Positions 48,723 to 57,946 of a DNA stretch of 62,499 nt are shown in pieces. The notes under the pieces are model-generated. The model did not search any database. It saw nothing but the letters and a program-made list of their open reading frames with translations, and had not been told where the DNA came from. Position numbers and translations under genes: made by a program. The stretch is from Latescibacteria bacterium UBA6620 (GTDB taxonomy: Bacteria; Latescibacterota; UBA2968): positions 1-62,499 of the forward strand of contig DJHM01000039.1 in assembly GCA_002433075.1 (NCBI GenBank), written 5' to 3'. Numbering within the stretch: the stretch's first letter is position 1; each line of letters starts with the position of its first letter.

Positions 48723-50075
48723 GTGGCAACCAAGGCGGAAATCAAACAACGCATCGTCGAATCGGTAGACCGACGCGCGAGTCAGATCGAAGGAATCGGG
48801 GACCACATCATGGTCCATCCTGAACTGGGCTTCAAAGAGTTCGAGACAGCCAAACTCGTTGCGTCCACGTTCGAGGAATTCGGTTTGTCGTGCGAAACGG
48901 GATTGGCGAGGACGGGGGTCAAGGCCGTGCTCAAGGGGAGCAAGCCTGGACCCCGGGTCGCCTTGATTGGAGAATTGGATTCGCTGCTCGTCTCCGACCA
49001 CCCTGACGCAGATCAGGAAACGGGGGCCGCCCACGCGTGCGGTCATAATGCCCAGATTGCGGGGATGCTGGGGGCGATGATGGGGATGGTGGACAGCAAC
49101 GCGGCGCAGGATCTCGCCGGCGAAGTCGTTTTCTTCGCAGTCCCGGCGGAAGAATACGTCGAGGTCGAATACCGGTTGGGTCTCGTGAAAGAAGGCGAGT
49201 TGAGCTATCTGGGCGGGAAGCCGGAACTGATCCACGGCGGACACTTCGACGACGTCGACATGGCAGTGATGATTCACACGCACAGCGACGACTCGATGAC
49301 GAAGACGGCGGTGGCCGAGTCGTGCAATGGCTGCGTTGTGAAGATGATTCGCTATGTCGGTCTGGCCGCCCACGCCGGTGGCGCTCCGCATCTGGGGATC
49401 AACGCGTTGAACGCGGCGCAGATTGCGTTGAACGCCATCCACGCCCAACGGGAGACTTTTCGAGACCGGGATTCGATCCGCGTGCACCCCATCATCACGA
49501 AGGGGGGCGATCTGGTCAACGTCGTGCCCGCGGAAGTGCGGATGGAAACCTACGTCCGTGGCAGGACGAATGAAGCGATCGTGGATGCGAGCGCCAAGGT
49601 CGATCGAGCGCTGCGGGCGGGCGCCCTAGCGGTCGGCGCGATGGTAGAGATCGAGACGCTGCCGGGCTACATGCCCCTGCGCAACGACGAGACCCTGCGC
49701 GACGTGTTCGAAGAGAATTCACGGGATCTGTTTGGAGAAGGCGCGTATAGCGAGATCGGGCATCGGACCGGCTGCACCGACATGGGCGACCTGTCCCACA
49801 TCATGCCCTCCCTACACCCGTACATGTCAGGTGCTTCGGGGCCCGGCCACAGCGCGACCTGGCACATTTCGGACAAGGAGATGGGCTACCTGGGGCCTGC
49901 GAAGTCTCTGGCCAGCCTGGCGGTGGACCTGCTGCACGACGATGCCGCGAAGGCCAAGGAAGTGATTGAAAAGCATTCTCCCGCGATGACCCGGAATGAA
50001 TATCTGTCGTTCCAGAGTGATGTGTTCGAGACCGAGGTCTACAACGGCGAGGACGGAACGTCGGAGACGAGCTGA
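48723..50075 (+). CDS. M20-family amidohydrolase/peptidase (AbgB/indole-acetyl-amidohydrolase-like)
   Basis: A 450-residue cytoplasmic metallohydrolase of the M20D type, which removes acyl or aminobenzoyl groups from amino acids. Features: HPELGFKEFETA, GELDSLL, HACGHNAQIAG with metal-binding Cys/His, VPAEEYVEV (catalytic Glu), dimerisation-domain segment GLAAHAGGAPHLGINALNAA, NVVPAEVRMETYVRG and C-terminal SGASGPGHSATWH. An insertion after the catalytic Glu is larger than in typical AbgB. GTG 48723 follows GAGGAGG. Transcribed alone between two terminators. Confidence 0.9.
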   Translation: MATKAEIKQRIVESVDRRASQIEGIGDHIMVHPELGFKEFETAKLVASTFEEFGLSCETGLARTGVKAVLKGSKPGPRVALIGELDSLLVSDHPDADQETGAAHACGHNAQIAGMLGAMMGMVDSNAAQDLAGEVVFFAVPAEEYVEVEYRLGLVKEGELSYLGGKPELIHGGHFDDVDMAVMIHTHSDDSMTKTAVAESCNGCVVKMIRYVGLAAHAGGAPHLGINALNAAQIALNAIHAQRETFRDRDSIRVHPIITKGGDLVNVVPAEVRMETYVRGRTNEAIVDASAKVDRALRAGALAVGAMVEIETLPGYMPLRNDETLRDVFEENSRDLFGEGAYSEIGHRTGCTDMGDLSHIMPSLHPYMSGASGPGHSATWHISDKEMGYLGPAKSLASLAVDLLHDDAAKAKEVIEKHSPAMTRNEYLSFQSDVFETEVYNGEDGTSETS

Positions 50076-50097
50076 CAACAGAGACCGAAAAAAAGAT

Positions 50098-50130
50098 AAA
50101 GCCGAGGCGATTTTCGCCTCGGCTTTTTTT
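50098..50130. terminator. Bidirectional terminator between M20 peptidase and nadA
   Basis: GCCGAGGCGA (50101-50110) with TCGCCTCGGC (50114-50123), extended by AAA/TTT, then a T run on the + strand and A-rich sequence on the other side. Confidence 0.9.
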
Positions 50131-50148
50131 ATGATCCCTGCGTTGTGA

Positions 50149-51195
50149 CTACAGTTCGAGCATTCGCTGAACGGACTTCAGAGCCCGAACGCGAATGTCT
50201 TCCGGAACGTCGATGATCTGTTCGTCTGCCTGGAGCGCGTGGAGCGTGTCTTCGAGGGTGATCTCGTTCATGTGAGGGCACCGGATGCTGCACAGACGGA
50301 CCATGTCCTTTTCCGGATTCTCTGCGGCGATGTTGTCGCCCATGCTGCATTCGGTCAGGAGGAGATAGTTCGGTGCGTCCGACTCGCGCACGTAGCTGGT
50401 CATTTTCGACGTGCTGCTGGAGAAGTCGGATGCCTCCACGACTTCGGGGCTGCATTCCGGATGGGCCAGCACGAGCACCTCCGGGAACTGAGCACGTACG
50501 TTCTCGATGTCCTTGACAGTGAATCGTTCGTGGACCTCGCATCGGCCGTGCCAGCCGACCATCTGGTAGTCGATGCCGGGCTTGGGGTTCACCGAGGGCT
50601 CCCGGGTGGGAAAGATGATGGTCTTGCCCGTTTCCTTGGCCACGTTGGAGGCCAGATACTCGTCAGGGAGAAATATGACCGCATCTTCCCCGAGGGATTC
50701 GACGACGCGTGAGGCATTGCCGGATGTGCAGCAGATGTCGGTTTCGGCTTTGACGTCGGCGTAGGTGTTGATGTAGGTGACAACGGGGACCCCGGGGAAC
50801 CGAGCCTTGAGATCGCGGACGTCCTGAGCGGTGATCGATTCGGCCAGCGAGCAACCCGCGCCCCTTGCCGGGAGGAGGACGGTTTTATCGGGGTTCAGAA
50901 TCTTGGCCGTTTCGGCCATGAATCGGACTCCGCAGAACACGATCGGATCGGCGTCCGTTTCAGCTGCTTTTCTGCTCAGCTCGAGAGAATCCCCTACGAA
51001 GTCGGGCACAGAATGGAACAGGGCGGGTTCCATGTAGTTGTGACCCAGAATGATGGCTCCGCGATCCTTCTTGAGCTTGTTGATCTCAAAGGCCTGCTCG
51101 GCCTTGTAGCGGAGTTCCACGTCGGGGACGATGCCCTTCAGTTTTTGCTCCATTGCAACGAAGGTTTCTTCGACGGTTCCGGCTTCGATGCCCAT
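50149..51195 (-). CDS. nadA: Quinolinate synthase NadA
   Basis: A 348-residue 4Fe-4S enzyme that condenses iminoaspartate with dihydroxyacetone phosphate in de novo NAD synthesis. Conserved parts: AIILGHNYMEPALFHSVPD, DSLELSRKAAETDADPIVFCGVRFMAETAK, GAGCSLAE, INTYADVKAETDICCTSGNA, VLAHPECSPEV and CSIRCPHM. The cluster cysteines are those of GAGC, PEC and the last CxxC region. nadB and nadC are not in this window. Single gene, ATG 51195; promoter region AT-rich. Confidence 0.97.
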   Translation of the reverse strand: MGIEAGTVEETFVAMEQKLKGIVPDVELRYKAEQAFEINKLKKDRGAIILGHNYMEPALFHSVPDFVGDSLELSRKAAETDADPIVFCGVRFMAETAKILNPDKTVLLPARGAGCSLAESITAQDVRDLKARFPGVPVVTYINTYADVKAETDICCTSGNASRVVESLGEDAVIFLPDEYLASNVAKETGKTIIFPTREPSVNPKPGIDYQMVGWHGRCEVHERFTVKDIENVRAQFPEVLVLAHPECSPEVVEASDFSSSTSKMTSYVRESDAPNYLLLTECSMGDNIAAENPEKDMVRLCSIRCPHMNEITLEDTLHALQADEQIIDVPEDIRVRALKSVQRMLEL

Positions 51196-51287
51196 CCTGT
51201 GGCTCCGTGACGATCTGGTTACAGCCTCAACGTGTGACTAAGATATGTAAACCGGATAGAGGTTGCAACCCTTCGGCAAATAACAGC

Positions 51288-54200
51288 TTAGGCAGCTTGC
51301 TCGATTGCGCCGGTTTCGACGCTGCTCTCTCGACGGAAGACGCATCGAAGGTCCTCCAGAATATGGTAGAGCACGGGTACGAGTACCAGGGTGATGAAGG
51401 TCGCAAAGATGACGCCGAACCCGAGCGAGGTGGCCATGGGGATCAGGAACTGAGCCTGGAGACTTCGCTCAAGGAGGATCGGGGTCAGTCCCAGGAAGGT
51501 CGTGACCGAGGTGAGAAGAATGGGACGGAATCGCTGCGACCCGGCTTCCCGGATGGCGATGGCCAGGGCTTGCCCCTCTCTTCTGAATCGGTTGATAAAA
51601 TCGACCATGACGAGACTGTCGTTTACGACGACGCCGGTGAGGGCGACAACGCCGAAAATCGAAAGCATGGTCAGGTCCATGCCCATCATCAGGTGACCCC
51701 AGATGGCGCCAACGATTCCGAAAGGGATGGCGCTCATGACGATCAGGGGTTGCACGTAGGACTTGAAGGGGATGGCGAGCAGGATGTAGATGACGAGGAG
51801 TGCGAGCACGAAACTGCTGAACAGACCGGACATGGTTTCTGCCTGCTCCGCCTGCTCGCCTTCGAGGGAATATCGTACGCGGGGATGGTCCCTCAGGATC
51901 TCGGGGATGATGTCGGACTCGATTGCGGCGATGATCTCGTTGGCATTAGCCTGGGTCTGGTCCACGTCGGCCGTGACGTTCACGACGTTGCGCCGGTTGG
52001 TCCGCTGTATGCTCGCGAAGCCCCGACCCAGTTCGGCTTCGGCGGCGACGGCGAACGGGACTTCCGCACCGGTCGGCGTCCGAATACGCATGCGCTCGAG
52101 ATCGCCGAGGGACCTGCGCTCGGAGGCGGGATAGCGGACCATCACACGGATGTCGTCTCGACCGCGCTGGATCCGCTGGGCTTCCTCACCGTAGAAGGCC
52201 TGTCGCACCTGACGGCCCAGGTCGGCCAGGGTCAGACCGAGGGTCTCGGCGGCACGCGTGAGCGTGAGTTTGACTTCCTTTTTTCCCGGACGGAACGAGT
52301 CCGCGATGTCGAACACGCCCGGGTATTCCGCCAGTCGGGCCTGGAGCTTCCGGGAGACGAGGACGAGTTCGTCATAGTCGCTGCTTGAGAGCTGAACGTT
52401 GATCGGGTCGCCGAAGGAGAACAGATTCGCCGAGTAGGTGAGCGAGATGGCATCGGGAATCGCTCCGACCTTCTCACGCCAACGACGGACGACTTCGTTG
52501 CTTCCGAGGGGACGGTCTTCGGCGGGTGCGAGCTCGATGTTCACCTCGCCCAGATGAGCCGCAGAGAACGTTTGCGTGCCGCCACTGTTCCGACTTTGAA
52601 TGGCCTTCGTGGGTTGCCCACCGACAGAAGCCAGCATGTGTCGGAAGATGGCATCCGGGTATTCGGAATCGAGCTCTGCCCGGAGATCGTCAGCGGCCTG
52701 TTCGATTCGCCTGACACCCTCCGCCGTTGTTTCCGCCGGCGTGCCCTGCGGCATTTCGAGGAAGGCCACGACGTTGTCCGCGTCGACCTGAGGCATGAAG
52801 ACGAACTTGATCCATCCGCCTGCGACGATTCCCACGATGACCAGCAAGGTCGATACGCCAGCGGCCAGGGTCGCGTAGCGCCATTCCAGGGCAACCTCGA
52901 TTGCGGGGCGGTAGTATCGCGATACGAGTGTCTGCATCCCGTCCGAGAAGAAGCGCTGAAACCTCACCCATCGAGAGTCGTCCTCCGTTTCCGGCGTATC
53001 TTCGGTGTGCCGGGAGTGGCCCAGATGGGCGGGCAGCACGAACAGCGATTCGAGAAGCGAGAAGACGAGCGCGAGGATGACGATTTCGGGAATCAGCTTC
53101 ATGAACTTGCCCATCATGCCCGGGACCATCAACAGGGGAGAGAAAGCGGCGATCGATGTGAGAATGGCGAAGATCACGGGGACAGAGACTTCCTGTGCGC
53201 CGTCTATCGCGGCTTTCAATCCGCGCTTCCCCATCTGGCAGTGGCGGTAGATGTTCTCTCCCACGATGATCGCGTCGTCGACGACGATTCCCAGAACGAC
53301 GATGAAGGCGAACAGCGAGAGCAGGTTGATGGATGCATCGATCGAGGGCATCATCCCGATCGCGCCCAGGAAGGAAATGGGGATGCCCAGGGCGACCCAG
53401 AATGCCAGGCGAAGACGCAGAAAGAGGGTGAGGGCAAGGAAGACGAGGATGAACCCGACCAGGCCGTTCCACAGCATGAGATTCAGTCGGCCTCGCAGGA
53501 CTCGCGAAAAATCGGCCCAGGTGGTCAGGGTGATACCCTCGGGGACGCGTGTCAGCGCGCTGTTCACGTAAGCCTTCACGTCTTCGGCGATCTGGAGAGC
53601 ATTCTCGTCTCCGATGCGAGCGACCTGTACGATGACCGTTGGCTCGCTGTCGAATTGAGCGAACTCATCTGTTTCCGCAAAGCCATCGACAACACGGGCG
53701 ACCTCTCTCAGACGAAGGTGGCTTCCGTCAGGACGCGCCCGGAGGACGAGGTTGCCGAATTGCTCGCCGATATAGGCCTGGCCCTTCGTGCGGAGCAGGA
53801 TCTCTCCGCCATCTGCCCGGATGGATCCGCCGGGCAGGTCGATAGAGGATCGACGGACTGCGTTTGCCACCTCGCTGAAAGTCAGTCCGAAGCGTCGAAG
53901 CGTGGACTCCGACACCTCGATGGAAATTTCGTAGGGTCGCGCACTCGTGAGGCTGACCTGGGTGATGCCGGGGATCTCGGCGATGTCGTCACGCACCATC
54001 TCACCGATCGTTTTAAGACTGGCCTCGTCCGCCTGGCCGGATACCGCGATGTAGATGACCTGCCTTCGCAGGACGACTTCCTTGATGACCGGCTCCTCAG
54101 CCTCGTCGGGGAAGGTGTCGATCGCGTCGACACGGGACTTCACGTCATCCAGCAGTCGTCGAATGTCATAGTCGGCGACCGCTTCGATGGTGACAGTGCC

Positions 54201-54467
54201 GCTATTCTCGTTCGCGGTGGAGGAGATCTTCTTGATCCCCTCAATCCCTTGAACCGCTTCCTCAACCCGCACACAGATGGCCTCTTCGACTTCGGAAGGG
54301 GCCGCGCCCCGGTAAGGGACTGACACGGTGACCATGTCGGCCGCGAACTCGGGGAAGATTTCCATGCGGAGTTTGGAAATCGTGAGCGCGCCGCTGCCCA
54401 GAATCAGGATCATCAGGAGATTCGCAGCGACACTGTTTTCCGCGAACCAGGCAATGGCGCGTTTCAT
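51288..54467 (-). CDS. RND efflux transporter permease (AcrB/MexB-like)
   Basis: A 1059-residue inner-membrane pump, the usual length. It begins with a hydrophobic helix (AIAWFAENSVAANLLMILIL) and has two large periplasmic loops and about twelve helices. The proton-relay region FIVVLGIVVDDAIIVGENIYRH contains the DD pair of TM4, and LTGVVVNDSLVMVDFINRFR lies in the second half. It is closer to the NolG/CzcA-like or 'MdtB/OqxB-like' hydrophobe exporters without an evident heavy-metal site. ATG 54467 overlaps the adaptor stop by four bases. Last gene of a tetR-omf-adaptor-pump operon, all joined by ATGA overlaps. Confidence 0.93.
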   Translation of the reverse strand: MKRAIAWFAENSVAANLLMILILGSGALTISKLRMEIFPEFAADMVTVSVPYRGAAPSEVEEAICVRVEEAVQGIEGIKKISSTANENSGTVTIEAVADYDIRRLLDDVKSRVDAIDTFPDEAEEPVIKEVVLRRQVIYIAVSGQADEASLKTIGEMVRDDIAEIPGITQVSLTSARPYEISIEVSESTLRRFGLTFSEVANAVRRSSIDLPGGSIRADGGEILLRTKGQAYIGEQFGNLVLRARPDGSHLRLREVARVVDGFAETDEFAQFDSEPTVIVQVARIGDENALQIAEDVKAYVNSALTRVPEGITLTTWADFSRVLRGRLNLMLWNGLVGFILVFLALTLFLRLRLAFWVALGIPISFLGAIGMMPSIDASINLLSLFAFIVVLGIVVDDAIIVGENIYRHCQMGKRGLKAAIDGAQEVSVPVIFAILTSIAAFSPLLMVPGMMGKFMKLIPEIVILALVFSLLESLFVLPAHLGHSRHTEDTPETEDDSRWVRFQRFFSDGMQTLVSRYYRPAIEVALEWRYATLAAGVSTLLVIVGIVAGGWIKFVFMPQVDADNVVAFLEMPQGTPAETTAEGVRRIEQAADDLRAELDSEYPDAIFRHMLASVGGQPTKAIQSRNSGGTQTFSAAHLGEVNIELAPAEDRPLGSNEVVRRWREKVGAIPDAISLTYSANLFSFGDPINVQLSSSDYDELVLVSRKLQARLAEYPGVFDIADSFRPGKKEVKLTLTRAAETLGLTLADLGRQVRQAFYGEEAQRIQRGRDDIRVMVRYPASERRSLGDLERMRIRTPTGAEVPFAVAAEAELGRGFASIQRTNRRNVVNVTADVDQTQANANEIIAAIESDIIPEILRDHPRVRYSLEGEQAEQAETMSGLFSSFVLALLVIYILLAIPFKSYVQPLIVMSAIPFGIVGAIWGHLMMGMDLTMLSIFGVVALTGVVVNDSLVMVDFINRFRREGQALAIAIREAGSQRFRPILLTSVTTFLGLTPILLERSLQAQFLIPMATSLGFGVIFATFITLVLVPVLYHILEDLRCVFRRESSVETGAIEQAA

Positions 54468-55660
54468 CCCACACCTCCCTCGCTACGGATGACGGGGGCG
54501 TCGTCCTTCGTGCGCACTCGCATTCCGTCGACGACGGCGGCGAGCGGAGACACACAGACTTTTTCGCCCTCCGTCAGTCCGGCAGATACGACGACCTGTT
54601 CATCGTCCGCTCGCAGAATCGTGATCCGGCGGAAATAGAGTCTTCCATCTTTGACGACGAGCACCTGGTCGGCGCCACGGAGCGCGGCTCGGGGGAGCAG
54701 GACGACGCGGTCTGCGCGCTTTCCGAGAACATCCGCTTCAACGAACAGACCCACGGCAAGCGGGAAGGCCGTGGTTTCAGTTTCCCCTGAAATGCCGTAG
54801 GGGTCGTCGACGCGGGCGACGAGATGGACCATCCGTGTGGTCGGATCGATCTCTCCACCCACTCTCACGATCTGACCCTCCCAGGAACGTCGCTCGCCTG
54901 CGAAATCGGCCCGGATGTCGACCATCGGGCCGGTCAGTTCGCCATTCTTCGTGAAGGAAAGGTCGAGATCGAGATAGGCCAGCTCGCGATCGGGAACGGG
55001 CAGTTCGACTTCGGCGTAGTCGACGGCGTAGATGCGACCTAGCGGCGTGTTCGGGCCCACGACCTGTCCGACGTCGATCCGCTTGCTGCGCACCCGACCG
55101 TCGAAGGGGGCCTGAATGTGGGTCCGCTCGAGGTTCAAGCGCGCGCGACCCACCTGTGCGCGCGCGGCCTCAAGCGCAGCCCGGGCATGGCGCATGTGCG
55201 GTTCCCGAAGGACGAGAGAGGTCGGCTTGCCCTTCCCGACCCGGTCCCATTCCTCTTTCGCGATCCTCGATTCTTCCCGCTCTCTGGCGAGTTGCAGTTC
55301 TGCCTGAGCGACCTGGACCTGGGCGGTGGTAAGTGCGAGCTCGTAGTCACGGGGATCGATACGCGCAAGGGTGTCGCCTTGACGGAAGAACCCGCCAGCG
55401 GCGAAAGCGGGCGCGGCTTCGATGACTTCTCCGCTGACCTGGGCGATGAGATCGCTCTCGGTCCGAGCGGCGATTGTACCCTGCGCCGGAACCTTCAGTT
55501 GGATCGACTCGAACGCGACGTCGATCGTCCGGATCAAGGGGGCGGGCGTTTCAGGCGGTCTTGTCTGGACCGCGGATCGGGCGGCAATCAGTCCGGCCGC
55601 AGCGACGCCCCCTCCAGCGATGATGACGATAGGCAGCAGGATCTTGGGATTGAGTTTCAT
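54464..55660 (-). CDS. RND efflux periplasmic adaptor (HlyD/AcrA family)
   Basis: A 398-residue membrane-fusion protein. The N-terminal anchor is LLPIVIIAGGGVAAAGLIAA. A lipoyl-like half with VPAQGTIAARTESDLIAQVSGEV follows, then a helical hairpin (about 100-165, LTTAQVQVAQAELQLARERE) and the matching IQAPFDGRVRSKRIDVGQVV. The C-terminal membrane-proximal domain includes PRAALRGADQVLVVKDG and GLTEGEKVCVSPL. It links the inner-membrane pump to the outer-membrane factor. Overlaps both neighbours by four bases. Confidence 0.93.
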   Translation of the reverse strand: MKLNPKILLPIVIIAGGGVAAAGLIAARSAVQTRPPETPAPLIRTIDVAFESIQLKVPAQGTIAARTESDLIAQVSGEVIEAAPAFAAGGFFRQGDTLARIDPRDYELALTTAQVQVAQAELQLAREREESRIAKEEWDRVGKGKPTSLVLREPHMRHARAALEAARAQVGRARLNLERTHIQAPFDGRVRSKRIDVGQVVGPNTPLGRIYAVDYAEVELPVPDRELAYLDLDLSFTKNGELTGPMVDIRADFAGERRSWEGQIVRVGGEIDPTTRMVHLVARVDDPYGISGETETTAFPLAVGLFVEADVLGKRADRVVLLPRAALRGADQVLVVKDGRLYFRRITILRADDEQVVVSAGLTEGEKVCVSPLAAVVDGMRVRTKDDAPVIRSEGGVG

Positions 55661-57096
55661 CGTTGTGCGACTCCGTATCGGGCGACGTTCGCAGTCAGTG
55701 TGTCATCGCGGTCGGCAAAATCTCCCCCGAGTGCCAGATGCAGGTTGACCCGGGCATCCAGGCGCTGGCGTTTGATCGAGAGGAGCTGACTTTCGGCCGT
55801 GTAAGCCCATCGTTGTGCAGAAAGCATGGTGATCAGGTCGATCAGGCCACTCCGGTATTGGTCCTCCGCGAGCCGGCGAGCGGACGTGGCTTCTGAGGAC
55901 GCTTCGTCGATGGCGATTTCGCGCTCGGCCAGAAAACCCTCTGCCTCCAGGGCGTTCTGAACATCCGCGAACGCGTTCAGGACCTGCGAGGCGAACACGG
56001 CCATGGCTTCTTCGTTCTTGGCTTTGCTCGCGTCGATCCCGGCCCGAATTCGCCCGCCCTGAAACAGCGGGGTGACCAGGTTTCCGAAGAGGCGCCAGAC
56101 GGTGAAGTCCCCTTCGAGCAGGTTTGAGAGGTCGTCGCTCGTTCGGCCGGTTGAACCGGTGAGGGAAATGCGAGGGTAACGCGCTCTCGTGGCTTCCTTG
56201 ACTCTGGCGACAGATGCGGCGAGGCGCCGCTCGGCCGCGACGAGATCGGGGCGTCGGGAGACGATGTGTGCCGGCAGTTCAGCGGGGACGTGCCCCTCTA
56301 CTGTAGGCAACGTTTTGCCCGCTTCGTGATCGCCCGACGGGTAACGGCCCAGAAGAACTTCGACCTGTCTTGCTGCGATGTTGTGACGCTGCTCGGCCTG
56401 CTGGAGGCGATCGCGGGCGTTCGCCCGTTCGACTCGGATCAGCCTGAGATCGAGGGAGGTACGGACGCCCCGTCGATACCGATCCTCGATCTGATCGACA
56501 GAGGCATCGTAGTTCTTGAGTGTAGTTCGGGCGAGTTCCAGCTGCAGGTGGGACTCGGTGAGGGCGAACCAGGCCTTGGCCGTCTGGGCTTGAAGCGAGA
56601 GTTTCGCTCCATTGTAGGTGGCGGTTGCAGCCTGGCGATCGGCGACGGCGGCCGCCCGTCCTGCTCCGAGCCTGCCCCAGAGATCGAGTTCCCAGGTGAC
56701 GTCGAGGGAGACACCGTAGCTGGTCGACGTCGTCTGGAGGGGCCCGGTCTGGCCGGGGATGGGGAGACCGACAAACACCTGTTGCTGTCGAGTCCCATTC
56801 GTGGACGCGCTGATCTGCGGCCAGAGCGGGGCGCCCGCGGCCTTTGCCTGCGCCGCAGCCGTCCCGAGCCTTCCAGCGGCTGCCTTGAGATCGTAGTTCG
56901 TCCGACTCGACTCCGCGATCAGCGAGTCGAGTTGAGGATCGGTAAAGTCCGACCACCAGGGGGAGCGATCAGGGATCGCCGCACGGGTGGAGTCGACGGA
57001 TGCAGGAAGGTCGATCCCGTCGGGAAGGCGTTGGATCGGTGTCGTGCCGCAACTGGCCAGAAGCGCGGTAACAATCAGAAGGGCCGTGAGCCTCAT
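55657..57096 (-). CDS. Outer-membrane efflux factor lipoprotein (NodT/OprM-like)
   Basis: A 479-residue TolC-family channel. The signal sequence ends with a lipobox, ALLASCG, so the mature protein is lipidated at Cys. WWSDFTDPQLDSLI near residue 47 and the two internal repeats with NYDLKAAAGRLGTAAAQAKAAGAPLWPQI and RRPDLVAAERRLAASVARVKEA are typical of the NodT family. It is placed before, rather than after, the adaptor and pump genes. ATGA overlaps with tetR and with the adaptor gene. Confidence 0.92.
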   Translation of the reverse strand: MRLTALLIVTALLASCGTTPIQRLPDGIDLPASVDSTRAAIPDRSPWWSDFTDPQLDSLIAESSRTNYDLKAAAGRLGTAAAQAKAAGAPLWPQISASTNGTRQQQVFVGLPIPGQTGPLQTTSTSYGVSLDVTWELDLWGRLGAGRAAAVADRQAATATYNGAKLSLQAQTAKAWFALTESHLQLELARTTLKNYDASVDQIEDRYRRGVRTSLDLRLIRVERANARDRLQQAEQRHNIAARQVEVLLGRYPSGDHEAGKTLPTVEGHVPAELPAHIVSRRPDLVAAERRLAASVARVKEATRARYPRISLTGSTGRTSDDLSNLLEGDFTVWRLFGNLVTPLFQGGRIRAGIDASKAKNEEAMAVFASQVLNAFADVQNALEAEGFLAEREIAIDEASSEATSARRLAEDQYRSGLIDLITMLSAQRWAYTAESQLLSIKRQRLDARVNLHLALGGDFADRDDTLTANVARYGVAQR

Positions 57097-57752
57097 ACCG
57101 TGTCCTCGGATGTGGTGAAGTTGGGGAGCGGAGCGCGGAGACCGCCCGCGATGAAGCTGACGAGTCTTTCGACGTTCGCGTCGACGTCATCCAGGCTGAT
57201 CCGCCCCTCCGACCGATGTTCGATGACATCGCCCGCGACGAGCGTGAATGCCATGCTTCCGATCATGAAATGGAAACGCCAGAACAGTTCGTCCGGTGGT
57301 AGGATGGGAAGGGCACGATGGAGGGCGGCTCCGAATCGCAGTGCGATTTTTTCGAACTGCTTGAGGATGGCGAACTTCAGGTCACCAGGTTCCGAATAGA
57401 GCCGCCCCATAAGGTTCATCACGTGTGCTCCACCGTGATCGGGGGAACGGAGGAGACTCAGCGCGGGTCGGACAAAGGCCCGGATCACGTCCTCCAGGTT
57501 CGGCTCGGATTCCGCTTCGACCCGGTCGAGTCTCTCAAGACGATCCCGGTTGACCGGCTCGATCCTCCGCGCAAAGACAGCTTCCACTAGCGCTTCTTTC
57601 TTGCCGAAGTGATAGTGGATGGAGGCGAGGTTCGTTCCCGCTTCGCTCGTGATGGCGCGAAGAGAGGTGCTGCCGATCCCGTTCAAGGCGAAAAGCCGTT
57701 CGGCCGCATCCAGGAGTTTGACGCGGGTGTTGGAGGTTGAGGATTCGCTCAT
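57093..57752 (-). CDS. TetR-family transcriptional repressor of the RND operon
   Basis: A 219-residue regulator. The N-terminal HTH is RVKLLDAAERLFALNGIGST, then LRAITSEAGTNLASIHYHFGKKEALVEAVFARR, the canonical TetR pattern. The C-terminal domain (about 90-205), DUF1956/CecR-like in appearance (HVMNLMGRLYSEPGD), would bind an inducer, probably a pump substrate. First gene of the operon, so it should repress itself together with the pump through the palindrome 31-48 bases upstream of its ATG. Confidence 0.93.
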   Translation of the reverse strand: MSESSTSNTRVKLLDAAERLFALNGIGSTSLRAITSEAGTNLASIHYHFGKKEALVEAVFARRIEPVNRDRLERLDRVEAESEPNLEDVIRAFVRPALSLLRSPDHGGAHVMNLMGRLYSEPGDLKFAILKQFEKIALRFGAALHRALPILPPDELFWRFHFMIGSMAFTLVAGDVIEHRSEGRISLDDVDANVERLVSFIAGGLRAPLPNFTTSEDTV

Positions 57753-57782
57753 AAGATCTGTTTTCCAGATTCAAGCACACGA

Positions 57783-57800
57783 TTAAAACGTTCGTTTTAA
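57783..57800. promoter_or_regulatory. TetR operator
   Basis: TTAAAACG-TT-CGTTTTAA, an 18-base perfect dyad in the tetR-ABC divergent spacer, the size and symmetry expected of a TetR-family operator. It lies just downstream of the tetR promoter candidate, where bound repressor would block transcription. Confidence 0.75.
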
Positions 57801-57810
57801 ACAGATGTTC

Positions 57811-57842
57811 CAATAATCTATAGAAACAGGTCAGGGTGTCAA
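57811..57842 (-). promoter_or_regulatory. Promoter of the tetR-RND operon
   Basis: On the minus strand TTGACA (57842-57837) is followed after 15-17 bases by TATAGATTA-like sequence, a reasonable -10 box. The operator at 57783-57800 begins about 10-20 bases further on. Confidence 0.5.
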
Positions 57843-57865
57843 TTTTTCACTCATAAGATTATGTT

Positions 57866-57871
57866 TATAAT
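57866..57871 (+). promoter_or_regulatory. Candidate -10 box for the ABC transporter operon
   Basis: A perfect TATAAT in an AT-rich stretch 75 bases before the ABC gene, pointing away from tetR. No good -35 hexamer is seen, so the assignment is tentative. Confidence 0.35.
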
Positions 57872-57946
57872 GCGTTTATATATATTGTGTGCTTGCCGGG
57901 TGAGTTCACGTGACAGGGATACCTCCAACCCTTACATTGGGCATCT

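Noticed and set aside
52554..54323. 589-codon open frame on the + strand
   Set aside because: Antisense to the RND permease; low-complexity charged translation without motifs. The same applies to 51153-52388 and 56266-57399.
55118..55789. Second open frame over the adaptor gene on the + strand
   Set aside because: Contradicted by clear HlyD motifs and ATGA overlaps on the minus strand.
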